Origin: a bacterium
Lineage (GTDB): Bacteria > JAJRZV01
Assembly: GCA_024275095.1 (NCBI GenBank)
Contig: JAJRZV010000074.1
Coordinates: forward strand, 1-56,322
Reading direction: 5' to 3'
DNA length: 56,322 nucleotides
The translations under genes and the position numbers were made by a program. Positions 26,015 to 35,580 of this stretch are shown here, in pieces (the stretch's first letter is position 1; every line of letters begins with the position of its first letter). The notes below the pieces were generated by a model. The model saw only the letters and a program-made list of their open reading frames with translations. It was not told the origin of the DNA and searched no databases.

Positions 26015-27484
26015 ATGAAGATAACAAAGGGGTCATTGCTGTTGGCGGCAGCCATTTCATTCTCAGCAACCTCTGCATCTGCCCAATTTTTAAAAGGGCT
26101 TAAAGAAGCCTCTCGAAAAGACCTGTCAAAGCCACCTGTCGTCCAGCCCGTACCGGTACTGACCTCCAAGCTATTCGTTACCATTCGGGGTAAGACATTT
26201 CCAGGTGCGTATGTGTTTATTACAGGAGGCTCATCTCCTGCAGGAATCATGGCCGACCCATCAACCGGAGAATTTGAAATTGACGTATTTTTACGACCAG
26301 AAACTATAAATAAACTTTCTATCAGAGCCATAGATCGGCGAGGGCGCACCACACCTTCTACTGTTGTTGAAATTCAACAAACGCTTACGCCTGCAGAAGC
26401 TCCCATTGTGTACACGTATGAAGAATACACCAATAAAACCATGGTAGACATTCACGGTCGCACGCGGCCGGGATACAAAGTTGTTGCGTATGGTGGGAGA
26501 TACCCTTCTACAGCAAAAGCAAGTGAAACAGGTGACTTTACAATAAGTGTGTACTTGAACGCCAACGCTACAAACCGCATCCGGATTGCGGCAGTTGATC
26601 GCGTGGGCAACATGAGCCCTTTTACAGAAATCGAAATTGTACATGACTCCGTCCCACCTTATCCTCCTGCCGTCACACGATATCCCACAAAAACACGTAA
26701 AACTCTCATCACCGTGGAAGGCACAGCAGAACCCTCAGCCAAGGTTGTGTTTGAAGGGACGGTTAAAAAGCAGACCATTCCTGTGGATGAATACGGACAT
26801 TTTAAGGGTTTACTGGAGATAGAAAAGTTTACACTTTCAAGCCGGGTTAACCGCATTTACGTGTACGCTGTAGATCGCGCCGGCAATAAAAGCGAACCTA
26901 CAGAAATTATCATTACGCATGTGCACTTCTTTAAAAAACACATGCTTCATGTGCGCTCGGGGTTTCACATCTATCCACCATCTGATTTTCTCACAGACAT
27001 ACAGACAAAACCCTCTGAAACCCTCGGACCTGCACTGGAAGTATCATACGATTATGTATTTAAAGCTCCATTCTCTATCGGTGCATCAGTGGGCACGTAT
27101 GGTTCCCTCGGCAATACTGTTCTTGCCTCGTATATCAATACAAAATATGACATCTATACAGTTGCATTTTATGTACTTCTGCGTCCTTCCCTTCACTTCA
27201 TGCTGGAAAAATTCGACATATATCTCACTGTAAGCGGGGGTTTTCTCAATTTGGTTAAAATCGTCCAGACCAGACAGGGAACAAGCTCCTCTACAAACCT
27301 TAACAATTTCCAGACGTGGCTGGTAAAGTTCAGCGTGGGGGTGGATTACTATTTCAGAGATGAGTGGTCTGTGGGTATTGAGGAGTCGTATGGTGTTTCA
27401 TATATACCCAGCGCCAACGAAATCGGTTCTTATTTTGACCCGGGTGGAAACGTAATTACCATCAATGCCGGATACCACTTTTAA
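26015..27484 (+). CDS. Exported protein: three Ig-like repeats and C-terminal barrel-like domain
   Basis: 489 aa. Signal peptide ending ATSASA. Three tandem bacterial Ig-like domains of about 75-90 residues (about 45-125, 130-210 and 222-308), each with a TxxGxTxPGAxV opening and an AxDRxGNxSPxTE closing motif. From about 310 to the C-terminus, aromatic-rich alternating strands ending in a terminal Phe (INAGYHF) suggest an outer-membrane barrel. Function unknown; passenger-on-barrel topology is inference. The HEAT protein gene starts 2 nt after its stop. Confidence 0.78.
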   Translation: MKITKGSLLLAAAISFSATSASAQFLKGLKEASRKDLSKPPVVQPVPVLTSKLFVTIRGKTFPGAYVFITGGSSPAGIMADPSTGEFEIDVFLRPETINKLSIRAIDRRGRTTPSTVVEIQQTLTPAEAPIVYTYEEYTNKTMVDIHGRTRPGYKVVAYGGRYPSTAKASETGDFTISVYLNANATNRIRIAAVDRVGNMSPFTEIEIVHDSVPPYPPAVTRYPTKTRKTLITVEGTAEPSAKVVFEGTVKKQTIPVDEYGHFKGLLEIEKFTLSSRVNRIYVYAVDRAGNKSEPTEIIITHVHFFKKHMLHVRSGFHIYPPSDFLTDIQTKPSETLGPALEVSYDYVFKAPFSIGASVGTYGSLGNTVLASYINTKYDIYTVAFYVLLRPSLHFMLEKFDIYLTVSGGFLNLVKIVQTRQGTSSSTNLNNFQTWLVKFSVGVDYYFRDEWSVGIEESYGVSYIPSANEIGSYFDPGGNVITINAGYHF

Positions 27485-27486
27485 AG

Positions 27487-29037
27487 ATGGCTACACCTCC
27501 AGACAAAACAAAATTCCATAGTATCCTCGCTGCACTTGTGAAAACCGTAAAAACCATCGGGATGTATCCTGAAGGCCATCCATCGCTGAAAAACGCGGCA
27601 GAAAAAAATTACAGATCGCTCGTACAGGAGCTGGGCGAGACAGGAAGAGTTGAAATCAAAATCAAGCGCAAGTCACTCACGGTAAACGAAACAGACATGC
27701 CAATGGAAGATCCCATTGCAACCGACCTTATAGAAACATGTTTCTGGCGTCGCATTGGCACTATAGAAATTTTCCCGAAAGTCTCATTCGACGAATTTCT
27801 GCTTTTTTGCAAATTACTGACACTGCCCCGAGAACAGTTTGAAGTGGAAACATTCGCGGAGGATTACCTGGCAAGAAATGAGATCAAACACATCTGGATC
27901 AACAACATTCCATTTCACGCCGTAAAAGAAAAGTACGAAAAACGCCTGGGCAGCTACAGTATCGACCAGCGAATGGTCAACTTCTTCAAACAATTAGAAG
28001 AGGAGAAAATAACCCCTGAAGTTTTATGGAATGCCCTGAGCCGCCTGAGCACTCTGGAGGAACCCAACGAATATTACAATCTCCTCAAGCGGGTTGTCCC
28101 TGCCGTGAGAAAAGCCCCTGTGGAGGAAAAAGAATTTGCAGAGGTTACGGTCGAAATAGCAAAGTTACTGGCTTCACACTTTACCAGTCAAGCCAAACAT
28201 CCCCTCATAAGGAAATTCGCTGGCGAAGGACTTCGCTCAATGGCCGACGAAAAAATTTTAAAAGTGCTGGCACGGGTTCTCATTCATTCTAAAAGTGACA
28301 AAAACATACCTCTCATCAATACTTTTGCAGCCATAGGACCTCTTGCGATCAAGCCCCTTGTAGAGGAATTGAAAACGCTAACAGACATGACCGCTGTAAC
28401 AAAATTAGCGCGTGTCCTTTCTCTTATGGGAGAAGAAGCATCAAGGCACGTAAAGCCTCTTCTCCAATCAGAAGATTTAAACCATGTGCGAAATGCGCTT
28501 CACGTCATGAGTGTGCTTCGCGATCCTCTTTCGGTAAAGGAAGTTGCTGCTTTTTTAAATCACGATAGTGCGCAGATACGGTCGTTTGCTTACAGAGCGT
28601 TGTTGAGCATCAGTACCCCGGAAAGCATCGAGCTTATGGTTTCTCACCTTCAAAAAGCTCCCGACGAAGAAGTGTTGCAAATTTTAGACAGTCTTCTCCG
28701 GGTCGCTTACCGAAGTAACGCGGAGCGATTAGAGCGAGCGGTGGTGGAATTGTTCAAAACACGTAAAAACATGGATTTGAAAATGAAACTTATGGATTTT
28801 CTCGCGACGTCCAGTTCATCTTTTGCACTCGATACCATTACTGCTGTAATTCTCAGAAAAGAAGGGTTCAGTAAATCCATTCCCCCTGAAAAACTCAGCA
28901 CCTTTGTAGAAAGAATATTCAAAATCCCTACAGGCCAAAAGGTAAAAATTCTCTACCGATTAATGACTGAAGGTAAAAACGACATTGTACGATTTGCTTC
29001 TCACAAATTGGGAGCATTTGCTGAGTTCTACCTGTAA
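27487..29037 (+). CDS. HEAT-repeat protein with shared N-terminal module
   Basis: 516 aa, cytoplasmic. Residues 1-125 form a module (LVKTVKTIGMYPEGHPSLK ... LTLPREQ) also found at the start of the next protein. Residues 230-400 are HEAT-like helical repeats (LVEELKTLTDMTAVTKLARVL, KEVAAFLNHDSAQIRSFAYRAL). HEAT arrays are binding scaffolds. Translation follows the Ig-repeat gene by 2 nt, with no separate ribosome site. A signalling partner for the HD-GYP protein is inference from the shared module. Confidence 0.78.
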   Translation: MATPPDKTKFHSILAALVKTVKTIGMYPEGHPSLKNAAEKNYRSLVQELGETGRVEIKIKRKSLTVNETDMPMEDPIATDLIETCFWRRIGTIEIFPKVSFDEFLLFCKLLTLPREQFEVETFAEDYLARNEIKHIWINNIPFHAVKEKYEKRLGSYSIDQRMVNFFKQLEEEKITPEVLWNALSRLSTLEEPNEYYNLLKRVVPAVRKAPVEEKEFAEVTVEIAKLLASHFTSQAKHPLIRKFAGEGLRSMADEKILKVLARVLIHSKSDKNIPLINTFAAIGPLAIKPLVEELKTLTDMTAVTKLARVLSLMGEEASRHVKPLLQSEDLNHVRNALHVMSVLRDPLSVKEVAAFLNHDSAQIRSFAYRALLSISTPESIELMVSHLQKAPDEEVLQILDSLLRVAYRSNAERLERAVVELFKTRKNMDLKMKLMDFLATSSSSFALDTITAVILRKEGFSKSIPPEKLSTFVERIFKIPTGQKVKILYRLMTEGKNDIVRFASHKLGAFAEFYL

Positions 29038-29040
29038 TCA

Positions 29041-30408
29041 ATGGACAAACACATCTTAGATGAAATAGCTTCATCCCTGATAGCTCTTGTTGGAGCGCTT
29101 CGTCTCTACCCTCCAGGTCATCCTGCTGTGAAAGGTCCTCTATCGCGCTTTCTCGATGCATCGCGTCCTTACATATTTGAAAAAAATCACCTCCTCATTC
29201 GCTTTTACGAAGACCTGATTGTGGTGGAAGGTGAACCCGCGTATGACCTTGCTGCTCAAAGCGAAGAGGTATGCAGGTTCTTTAAAGAAAAAGGAATAGA
29301 AGGTTTTGAACTTCACAGGGGAATTCAGGAATCAGACGTTGTTACTTTTCTTCAAACACTTTTAACCACGGATGCTCCTCCTGAAAAAATTCCGGAAATT
29401 CTTCAAGCACAGAACATCCACCGTATTACCCCGGTATCATTCCACAAGGAAGAAGACATATCCCGCAAGGCCAGGCGCATATATCGAGAAGCAAAAAAAT
29501 TCATCATAGATATCATGAGTGAAACGAAAACCGGTAAAACACCCAAAAGTGGTGAAAAAGCAGTGGAAATGATGGAAGAAATAGGTGACATAATGGATCA
29601 GGATATCAACGCCGTGCTTCCTCTCGTGATACTTCAAGATTACGACGAATATACTTTCAATCATTGTGTAAATGTGGGGATTCTGAGCCTCGCCCTTGCC
29701 AAAGCGGTGGAAATGCCTGTGGAAGAAGCCATAGCTATCGGTGTTGGAGGAATGCTGCACGACATTGGAAAAACAAAGGTTCCCAAAAACATTCTCTTGA
29801 AAACATCCAAGCTCACCACTGAAGAATGGGAGTTGTTAAAAGCTCACCCTGTATTCGGTGCCCAGATAGCAAAGGAAATGGGAAGCCTTGATGCTTACAC
29901 TATCAGAGTGATATATCAACATCATGTAGGCCTGAACCTTAAGGGATACCCGCAGCTCAAAAACCCGGACGAACTTGTCCGCGGTGCCATCATTGTCGCC
30001 ACCTGTGACAATTATGATGCCATGACAACACAGCGTCCCTATCAGATGCGCATGGATCCTTCGCAGGCCTTGAAAATTATGGAAAAGAAGGTGGGCTCAT
30101 TCCTTGATCCATTTATTTTTTCCAGATTCGTCCAGATGATGGGGAAATATCCACTGGGCTCCATTGTACGCCTTGATACCTCAGAAGTAGGGGTGGTATC
30201 CCGCGTCAACCTCAAGGAACCGGATCTTCCATATGTAAAAATCATCATGGACAGTCACGGAAACAAACTCGACAAACCATATGAAGTCAATACAGCCGAC
30301 CGTGACCCTGCCACCGGACAGCTTCGCCGAAGAATTGTCGACTTTGTCGACCCTTTAACACGGGGGCTTATAGAGGTAACACATTACTTTTCACTTGAAG
30401 AGGGATAG
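29041..30408 (+). CDS. HD-GYP-type phosphodiesterase-like protein
   Basis: 455 aa. Residues 1-120: same module as the HEAT protein (ALRLYPPGHPAVK). Residues 200-380: HD-GYP domain with H240-D241 in LHDIGKTKVP and the tail HHVGLNLKGYP (294-304). Active cyclic-di-GMP phosphodiesterases usually have HHExxDGxGYP; here Glu is Val, Asp is Asn and the following Gly is Leu, so activity or specificity may differ, although the HD metal residues stay. Starts 3 nt after the HEAT gene stop. Confidence 0.85.
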   Translation: MDKHILDEIASSLIALVGALRLYPPGHPAVKGPLSRFLDASRPYIFEKNHLLIRFYEDLIVVEGEPAYDLAAQSEEVCRFFKEKGIEGFELHRGIQESDVVTFLQTLLTTDAPPEKIPEILQAQNIHRITPVSFHKEEDISRKARRIYREAKKFIIDIMSETKTGKTPKSGEKAVEMMEEIGDIMDQDINAVLPLVILQDYDEYTFNHCVNVGILSLALAKAVEMPVEEAIAIGVGGMLHDIGKTKVPKNILLKTSKLTTEEWELLKAHPVFGAQIAKEMGSLDAYTIRVIYQHHVGLNLKGYPQLKNPDELVRGAIIVATCDNYDAMTTQRPYQMRMDPSQALKIMEKKVGSFLDPFIFSRFVQMMGKYPLGSIVRLDTSEVGVVSRVNLKEPDLPYVKIIMDSHGNKLDKPYEVNTADRDPATGQLRRRIVDFVDPLTRGLIEVTHYFSLEEG

Positions 30409-30499
30409 TACCGATCGGCCAGGATGCAACTGGGCCGACCGTCCCCCGCTTTCTCAAAGATGGAAAGGTCGTTTCTTCATTACCAGTGCTTCTATCGCT

Positions 30500-32278
30500 T
30501 CATATGCCAAATGGATATCTCTCAGCCTCGATGACTGCATCTGCAACCTTTATCTTGTATTCAATAGAGCTATACCCCAAGCGATCAAGCAACGTTTCTA
30601 TTTCCCTTGCAGCAGACACCACATCAGTAAGCCCGGTATACCTGCCTACTGATTCAACTGCGCATATGGTTTCAGTAACAAAGTCTTCAATCATCGCTTT
30701 GAGTACATTGAGATGAGCCTCGCTGTTTCCACGATACACCCGACGAATTGTAGAATCGAGCGCAAGAATATTAATAACCGCATTTGCAAGGAGCTCAATT
30801 ACAATTTCCTCCTCCTGAATTTTTTGCATGTACTTCATACCCGCCTGTTGAATCGCAACCACTACCAGCCTTTTCAGGAGTTCGTTCAATACTGCTTCAT
30901 TCTGAACTGCTCCAAGGTCAACATCAATATTGAACCCGGAAATATTCTTAATGTCCTCAGTCGCTTTGCCTGCAAAATCCATAAGGGGTATTTGGCCCTT
31001 CATCGCGCGCCGCATAATGGTGCCGAAGGTAACAAGCCGGTTGATTTCGTTGGTTCCCTCAAAAATGCGGTTAATACGGGCATCCCTGTAGGGCCTCTCT
31101 ACAGGGTATTCTTCCATATAACCGTACCCCCCGAAAATCTGGATAGCATCATCAATCACCTTACCGAGCGTTTCAGAACCATACACTTTGGCTGCAGAAT
31201 CCTCTATGTTATGTTCTTCAATCACGTCCACCATTTTCTTCCAGTAGTCTTCCCCCGAAGCATCAACACCGCACTTCAAACTTTCTATGTAAGATGCGAT
31301 TCTGAAAACAATGGACTCTAAAGCAAATGTACGTGCAACCATATCTGCGATTTTACGTTTAATCATCTGGAAGTTGGCAATGGGCTGACCAAACTGTTTT
31401 CTTTCCTTAGCATAGAGAATGGTCTCTCGAATAATTCTTTTGCATCCACCTGCACTTGATGCAGCAAGAGAAAAACGTCCGAGGTTGAGAGTATTGAATG
31501 CGATCTTATGACCACGACCGATCTGCCCAAGCACATTCTCAGCGGGAACCTTCGCATCTTCCAGGTATACGGCACACGTGGAAGACCCGTGCAATCCCAT
31601 CTTTTTCTCCTCTGGTCCAACAGAAACACCCGGATAATCTTTTTCCACAATAAATCCTGTAAACTTTTCGCCGTCAATTTTGGCGTACACGATGAACATA
31701 TCAGCGAATCCTGAGTTTGTGATCCATTGCTTGGAACCATTGAGAATGTAGTACTTTCCATCAGAAGAAAGTTCCGCCTTTGTCTTGATGGACATGGCAT
31801 CTGAACCCGCTGTAGGTTCGGTGAGAGCGTAGGCGGATATTTTCTCCGCCGTTGCGAGAAGAGGCAGGTACTTCTTCTTCTGATCTTCGGTTCCGAAGTA
31901 AAGAATTGGCATCGTCCCGATAACACAATGAGCACCGATGGTGGCGGAGAAAGATGCATTACCCGCAAGTTTTTCTTTAACAATGGCCGAGGAAATTTTG
32001 TCCATACCAAGGCCTCCGTATTGTTCGGGAATATCCACCATCGTTAAACCCAATTCCGCAGCCTTCCTGAGAAGCATCTTGTTCAACTCGTACTTTTTCT
32101 CCCCTTCGAGGTCTTCGATTACGGGAATCACCTCTTTTTCAACAAAATCGTCGGCAGTCTTGGCGAGCATTTTGTGTTCTTCGGTAGCCCCTTCCGGGTA
32201 CATCTCATCCCCTTCAGTGACACCTTTCATAAGAAATTCACCACCCTTTAATGGCTCCATGTTTTTAAATTCACTCAT
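30500..32278 (-). CDS. Acyl-CoA dehydrogenase, long (VLCAD-like) form
   Basis: 592 aa. FAD enzyme for the first oxidation of beta-oxidation. Dehydrogenase core about 35-420: MVDIPEQYGGLGMDKIS, YALTEPTAGSDA, WITNSGFADMF, and FEGTNEINR with the catalytic Glu region. A C-terminal extension of about 150 residues resembles very-long-chain or membrane-associated enzymes. Ribosome site GAGAGGTG. Its promoter region carries a perfect-armed FadR-like operator (32315-32332), suggesting induction by acyl-CoA. Confidence 0.93.
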   Translation of the reverse strand: MSEFKNMEPLKGGEFLMKGVTEGDEMYPEGATEEHKMLAKTADDFVEKEVIPVIEDLEGEKKYELNKMLLRKAAELGLTMVDIPEQYGGLGMDKISSAIVKEKLAGNASFSATIGAHCVIGTMPILYFGTEDQKKKYLPLLATAEKISAYALTEPTAGSDAMSIKTKAELSSDGKYYILNGSKQWITNSGFADMFIVYAKIDGEKFTGFIVEKDYPGVSVGPEEKKMGLHGSSTCAVYLEDAKVPAENVLGQIGRGHKIAFNTLNLGRFSLAASSAGGCKRIIRETILYAKERKQFGQPIANFQMIKRKIADMVARTFALESIVFRIASYIESLKCGVDASGEDYWKKMVDVIEEHNIEDSAAKVYGSETLGKVIDDAIQIFGGYGYMEEYPVERPYRDARINRIFEGTNEINRLVTFGTIMRRAMKGQIPLMDFAGKATEDIKNISGFNIDVDLGAVQNEAVLNELLKRLVVVAIQQAGMKYMQKIQEEEIVIELLANAVINILALDSTIRRVYRGNSEAHLNVLKAMIEDFVTETICAVESVGRYTGLTDVVSAAREIETLLDRLGYSSIEYKIKVADAVIEAERYPFGI

Positions 32279-32314
32279 GACATCACCTCTCCACTTTTAT
32301 TGGTTTTCAATAAA

Positions 32315-32346
32315 TGAATGATTATTCATTCACTCGGCTTTGTCAA
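32315..32346 (-). promoter_or_regulatory. Promoter with FadR-like (TetR) operator
   Basis: TGAATGATTATTCATTCA (32315-32332) has perfect 7-bp arms TGAATGA/TCATTCA with centre TTAT. It matches the box I recall for the Bacillus TetR-family fatty-acid regulator FadR (TGAATGAnTAnTCATTCA). On the minus strand a perfect TTGACA (32346-32341) lies just upstream, so the operator covers the spacer/-10 region of the acyl-CoA dehydrogenase promoter. The regulator gene is not in this window. Confidence 0.7.
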
Positions 32347-32379
32347 GTTTCTTCCGCAATGGCACTGCCTGGATTTGCG

Positions 32380-33273
32380 TTACTGGATAAGAAGATGCTT
32401 GAGAACAGCTTTTGCTGTGTGAAGTCGGTTTTCTGCTTCTTGAAAAATCATTTCTGCAAAACGCTCAAAAACAGCTTCTGAAATTTCATATCCTTTGTAA
32501 GCGGGGAGGCAATGAAGCACAATGACATCTTCTGAAGCTACTGCTACCAGTCTTTCATCCACAGTAAAACCCGCAAAGTCGCGCAGGCGTTCTTCTTTCT
32601 CTTCTTCCATGCCCATACTTACCCACACATCTGTTGCGATGACATCTGCACCTTCACAGGCAACACAAGGATCATGAAAGATTTTCACATCACTCCCACG
32701 CGCAAGATCCTTCACGTGTGCTTCGGACGGTGTATATTTTTCTGGCACAGCAATGTGCAAACGGTAGCCAAAACATCCCGCACCTTCAATCCACGAATTG
32801 CACACATTATTCACATCACCCACGTAGGCAATACACAGGTCCTCAATACGACCCTTGTATTCTTTAACAGTCATCACGTCAGCAAGAAGTTGAAGTGGAT
32901 GGTGTTCATCGGTAAGAGCATTAATTACAGGCACGCGTGACCATTTTGCAAACTCTTCGACACGTGCATGTTCAAAGGTTCTTATGGCAATGGCGTCCAC
33001 AAACCTTGACAGGACACGTGCCGTATCAGAAATGGACTCTCCCCGACCAAGTTGCATATCGCGTGACGAAAGCACCAAGGGATACCCTTCCATGGAGCTC
33101 ACAGCCACTTCCAGCGATACACGTGTGCGCGTGGAGGGCTTCTCAAATATAAGAGCGACGTGTTTCCCTTTTAAGGACACCTGAAGTTCGCATTTCTTCA
33201 TGGAGATGGCATCATTCACTATCTGGATCAACTCTTCCCTGCTGAGATCCCGGAGTCTCAAAAAATGCTTCAC
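32380..33273 (-). CDS. argF: Ornithine carbamoyltransferase
   Basis: 297 aa. Makes citrulline from ornithine and carbamoyl phosphate. Carbamoyl-phosphate motif STRTRVS, HPLQLLAD and the catalytic HCLP loop are present. Start chosen at GTG 33273: GGAGG lies 7 nt upstream and the GTG overlaps the argD stop (GTGA); an ATG at 33294 would lie before that ribosome site. Last gene of a six-gene overlapping chain. Confidence 0.94.
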   Translation of the reverse strand: MKHFLRLRDLSREELIQIVNDAISMKKCELQVSLKGKHVALIFEKPSTRTRVSLEVAVSSMEGYPLVLSSRDMQLGRGESISDTARVLSRFVDAIAIRTFEHARVEEFAKWSRVPVINALTDEHHPLQLLADVMTVKEYKGRIEDLCIAYVGDVNNVCNSWIEGAGCFGYRLHIAVPEKYTPSEAHVKDLARGSDVKIFHDPCVACEGADVIATDVWVSMGMEEEKEERLRDFAGFTVDERLVAVASEDVIVLHCLPAYKGYEISEAVFERFAEMIFQEAENRLHTAKAVLKHLLIQ

Positions 33274-34478
33274 TGAAAATCCTCCCTTAAACATTGCTCC
33301 AAAACCTTTACTGCCTTTCTCACTTCTACTGGTTTTACAGTCAGGGGAGGAAGGAAACGAAGTGTATTTTCACCTGCACGCGTCAGCAGCACGCCCCGAT
33401 TAAGACATCCATTTATCACATCCTTTACAGGTACGTTAACGTCAACACCCCAAACGAGCCCCGTTCCCCTGATTTCTCCCACAACATCAGGCATTCTTTC
33501 ACGAAGAGAGAGCAGGAGTTCCCTTAGAAATTGACCTTTATTCCTGACACTTTGAAGAAACCTTTCAGATTTTACTGTTTTCACAACAGCCAGTCCTGCT
33601 GCACACGCAACAGGATTTCCCCCGAACGTCGAGGCATGATCACCGGGACCTAAATGTTCCTGAACACGAGGTCCAACAATAATCGCCGAAAGCGGCAGTC
33701 CTCCACCCAAAGCCTTGGCTGAAAGAATCACGTCTGGTTGGACACCATAATGTTGAAAAGCAAAAAAACAACCAGTCCGTCCAAGCCCGGACTGGATCTC
33801 GTCGACAACCAGAAGCACTCCAAAAACCCTGCATAACCTCTCTATCTCTTGAACGTACTGCTTTTCAGCAGGCCGTATTCCCGCGCCTTCAATTTGGATG
33901 ACCTCTGTAAACACAGCGCATACATCTTTTGTGAGCTCGCGCTTCAGGGTTTGAATATCTCCAAAAGGGACAAATTTGACCCCCCTGAGTAAAGGCCCAA
34001 AGTTTTTACGGTAATGACGCCCCCAGGTAAGGGAAAGAGCACCAGCAGTGCGACCATGAAAAGAACCCTCCATGGCGATAATCTTCCAGCAGCTTTTACC
34101 TCTCGTTTGAATTCCATATCTTCGTGCGAATTTGATGGCTCCCTCAACAGCTTCTGCACCTGAATTTCCGAAAAACACTTGGTAACCTGGAAGGTGTCCT
34201 GTCAGTTCGCGGGCCAGCTCGGCTTGTACGTCACTATAAAAAAGATTGGATACATGCATATACCGCTGTGTTTGTTCTTTTACAGCCTTCACAACACGAG
34301 GGTGACAGTGCCCCAGGTTAAGGACTCCAATACCAGACGTAAAGTCCAGATATGCTCTGCCATCGCGATCGTAAAGCCACGATCCAGCTGCTCTCTCAAC
34401 ACTCAGTGGAAATCGAGAATACGTGCCAAGAATATGAGCCTCTGAAAGCTCTATATCACGAATGTTTTTTTTTCTCAC
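33270..34478 (-). CDS. argD: Acetylornithine aminotransferase
   Basis: 402 aa, class III PLP aminotransferase. FGNSGAEAVEGAIKFAR, FHGRTAGALS, VVDEIQSGLGRTG and the PLP Lys in ILSAKALGGG are all present. Length is normal. It overlaps argB upstream by 4 nt (ATGA) and argF downstream by 4 nt. It could also serve as a succinyldiaminopimelate aminotransferase, as ArgD does in other bacteria. Confidence 0.95.
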   Translation of the reverse strand: MRKKNIRDIELSEAHILGTYSRFPLSVERAAGSWLYDRDGRAYLDFTSGIGVLNLGHCHPRVVKAVKEQTQRYMHVSNLFYSDVQAELARELTGHLPGYQVFFGNSGAEAVEGAIKFARRYGIQTRGKSCWKIIAMEGSFHGRTAGALSLTWGRHYRKNFGPLLRGVKFVPFGDIQTLKRELTKDVCAVFTEVIQIEGAGIRPAEKQYVQEIERLCRVFGVLLVVDEIQSGLGRTGCFFAFQHYGVQPDVILSAKALGGGLPLSAIIVGPRVQEHLGPGDHASTFGGNPVACAAGLAVVKTVKSERFLQSVRNKGQFLRELLLSLRERMPDVVGEIRGTGLVWGVDVNVPVKDVINGCLNRGVLLTRAGENTLRFLPPLTVKPVEVRKAVKVLEQCLREDFQ

Positions 34479-35335
34479 GCTATGAACTCCGTACCAATTC
34501 CCTCACGTGTGAAAATCTCCAGAAGAACCGCGTGCTCAACAGTACCGTTGATAATGTGGGATTTGGTTACACCACCCTCCACCGCACCCAAGCACGCCTG
34601 AACCTTGGGTATCATTCCCTCTGCAATAATTCCTTCCTTGAGGTACCTGCGCACTTTGCGTCGGTTCATGCTGTGGACATGCCTACTGCGCTTATCCAGA
34701 ACCCCGTCCACATCTGTAAGCATCATCAGTTTTTCAGCCTTTAAAGACACGGCTATCTTAGAAGCAGCCTCATCAGCGTTAATGTTTACAGCCTCGCCAT
34801 TGTGTGTTACTCCGGTAGGCATAATCACTGGTATAAAACCTTCACGTACCAGTCGCTGAATCACCTCTGCATCCACACGTTCGACTTCTCCTACCAGCCC
34901 TATATCTTTTCCCTTTGGTGCAATTTTCCGGGCAATAATACATGCACTGTCATTTCCCGAAAGACCAATGGCCCTGCCCCCGTACTGATTGATGAGTCTT
35001 ACTATCTCCATGTTCAGACGCGCAAGAGCCATTTCCACATATTTAAGTGTTTCATTATCTGTTACTCGCAACCCCTGAAAAAACTTAGGTTTTTTGCCCA
35101 TGCGTTCAAGTAGTTTGTTAATTTCAGGCCCCCCTCCATGAACCACCACAACACCAATTCCCACAAGCCGTAAAAGCGCCACATCCTGTGCAAACTGGTG
35201 GAGATTTTCCCCACTGGTCAGTACCTTGCCACCAATTTTAATCACAAAGAGTTTCCCTGCAAATGTACGAATGTACGGTAAAGCTTCAAGTAACACCCGC
35301 GCTTTCTCAATCAGTTCCTTCACGGAAGTCCTCAA
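34475..35335 (-). CDS. argB: Acetylglutamate kinase
   Basis: 286 aa. Phosphorylates N-acetylglutamate, the committed arginine step. KIGGKVL, VVVHGGGPEINKLL, SGNDSACIIARK and MLTDVDGVLD motifs are present. The N-terminal helix (about 1-25) before the kinase core is of the kind found in arginine-inhibited hexameric enzymes; feedback control is therefore possible. Start overlaps the purS stop (ATGA). Confidence 0.95.
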   Translation of the reverse strand: MRTSVKELIEKARVLLEALPYIRTFAGKLFVIKIGGKVLTSGENLHQFAQDVALLRLVGIGVVVVHGGGPEINKLLERMGKKPKFFQGLRVTDNETLKYVEMALARLNMEIVRLINQYGGRAIGLSGNDSACIIARKIAPKGKDIGLVGEVERVDAEVIQRLVREGFIPVIMPTGVTHNGEAVNINADEAASKIAVSLKAEKLMMLTDVDGVLDKRSRHVHSMNRRKVRRYLKEGIIAEGMIPKVQACLGAVEGGVTKSHIINGTVEHAVLLEIFTREGIGTEFIA

Positions 35336-35580
35336 TCAATCTCTATGAAATAATCCTCTGTAACGGGATTGGCGAGCAGTTTGCGGCACATATCTTTGAC
35401 TGCATCCTCTACTTTGGACCTGTTTTCGGCTGCCATTTTCAACGATATAACCTTACCCATACGAACATCAGAAAGCCCTTTGAAGCCCAGCTTCTTCAGT
35501 GACTGCTCTACCGTCTTCCCCTGAGGATCAAGCAGACCCTCTCGCGGCATCACTATTACCCTCACTTTAAAAAACTTCAA
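35332..35580 (-). CDS. purS: PurS subunit of FGAM synthase
   Basis: 82 aa, the usual size. Small structural subunit that binds PurQ and PurL in formylglycinamidine ribonucleotide synthesis. Typical sequence: RVIVMPREGLLDPQGKTVE...LGFKGLSDVRMGKVI. TTG start at 35580 overlaps the purB stop (TTGA) and has GGAGG at 7-nt spacing; an ATG at 35607 lies inside purB and is less likely. purQ and purL are not adjacent, which is unusual. Confidence 0.92.
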   Translation of the reverse strand: MKFFKVRVIVMPREGLLDPQGKTVEQSLKKLGFKGLSDVRMGKVISLKMAAENRSKVEDAVKDMCRKLLANPVTEDYFIEID

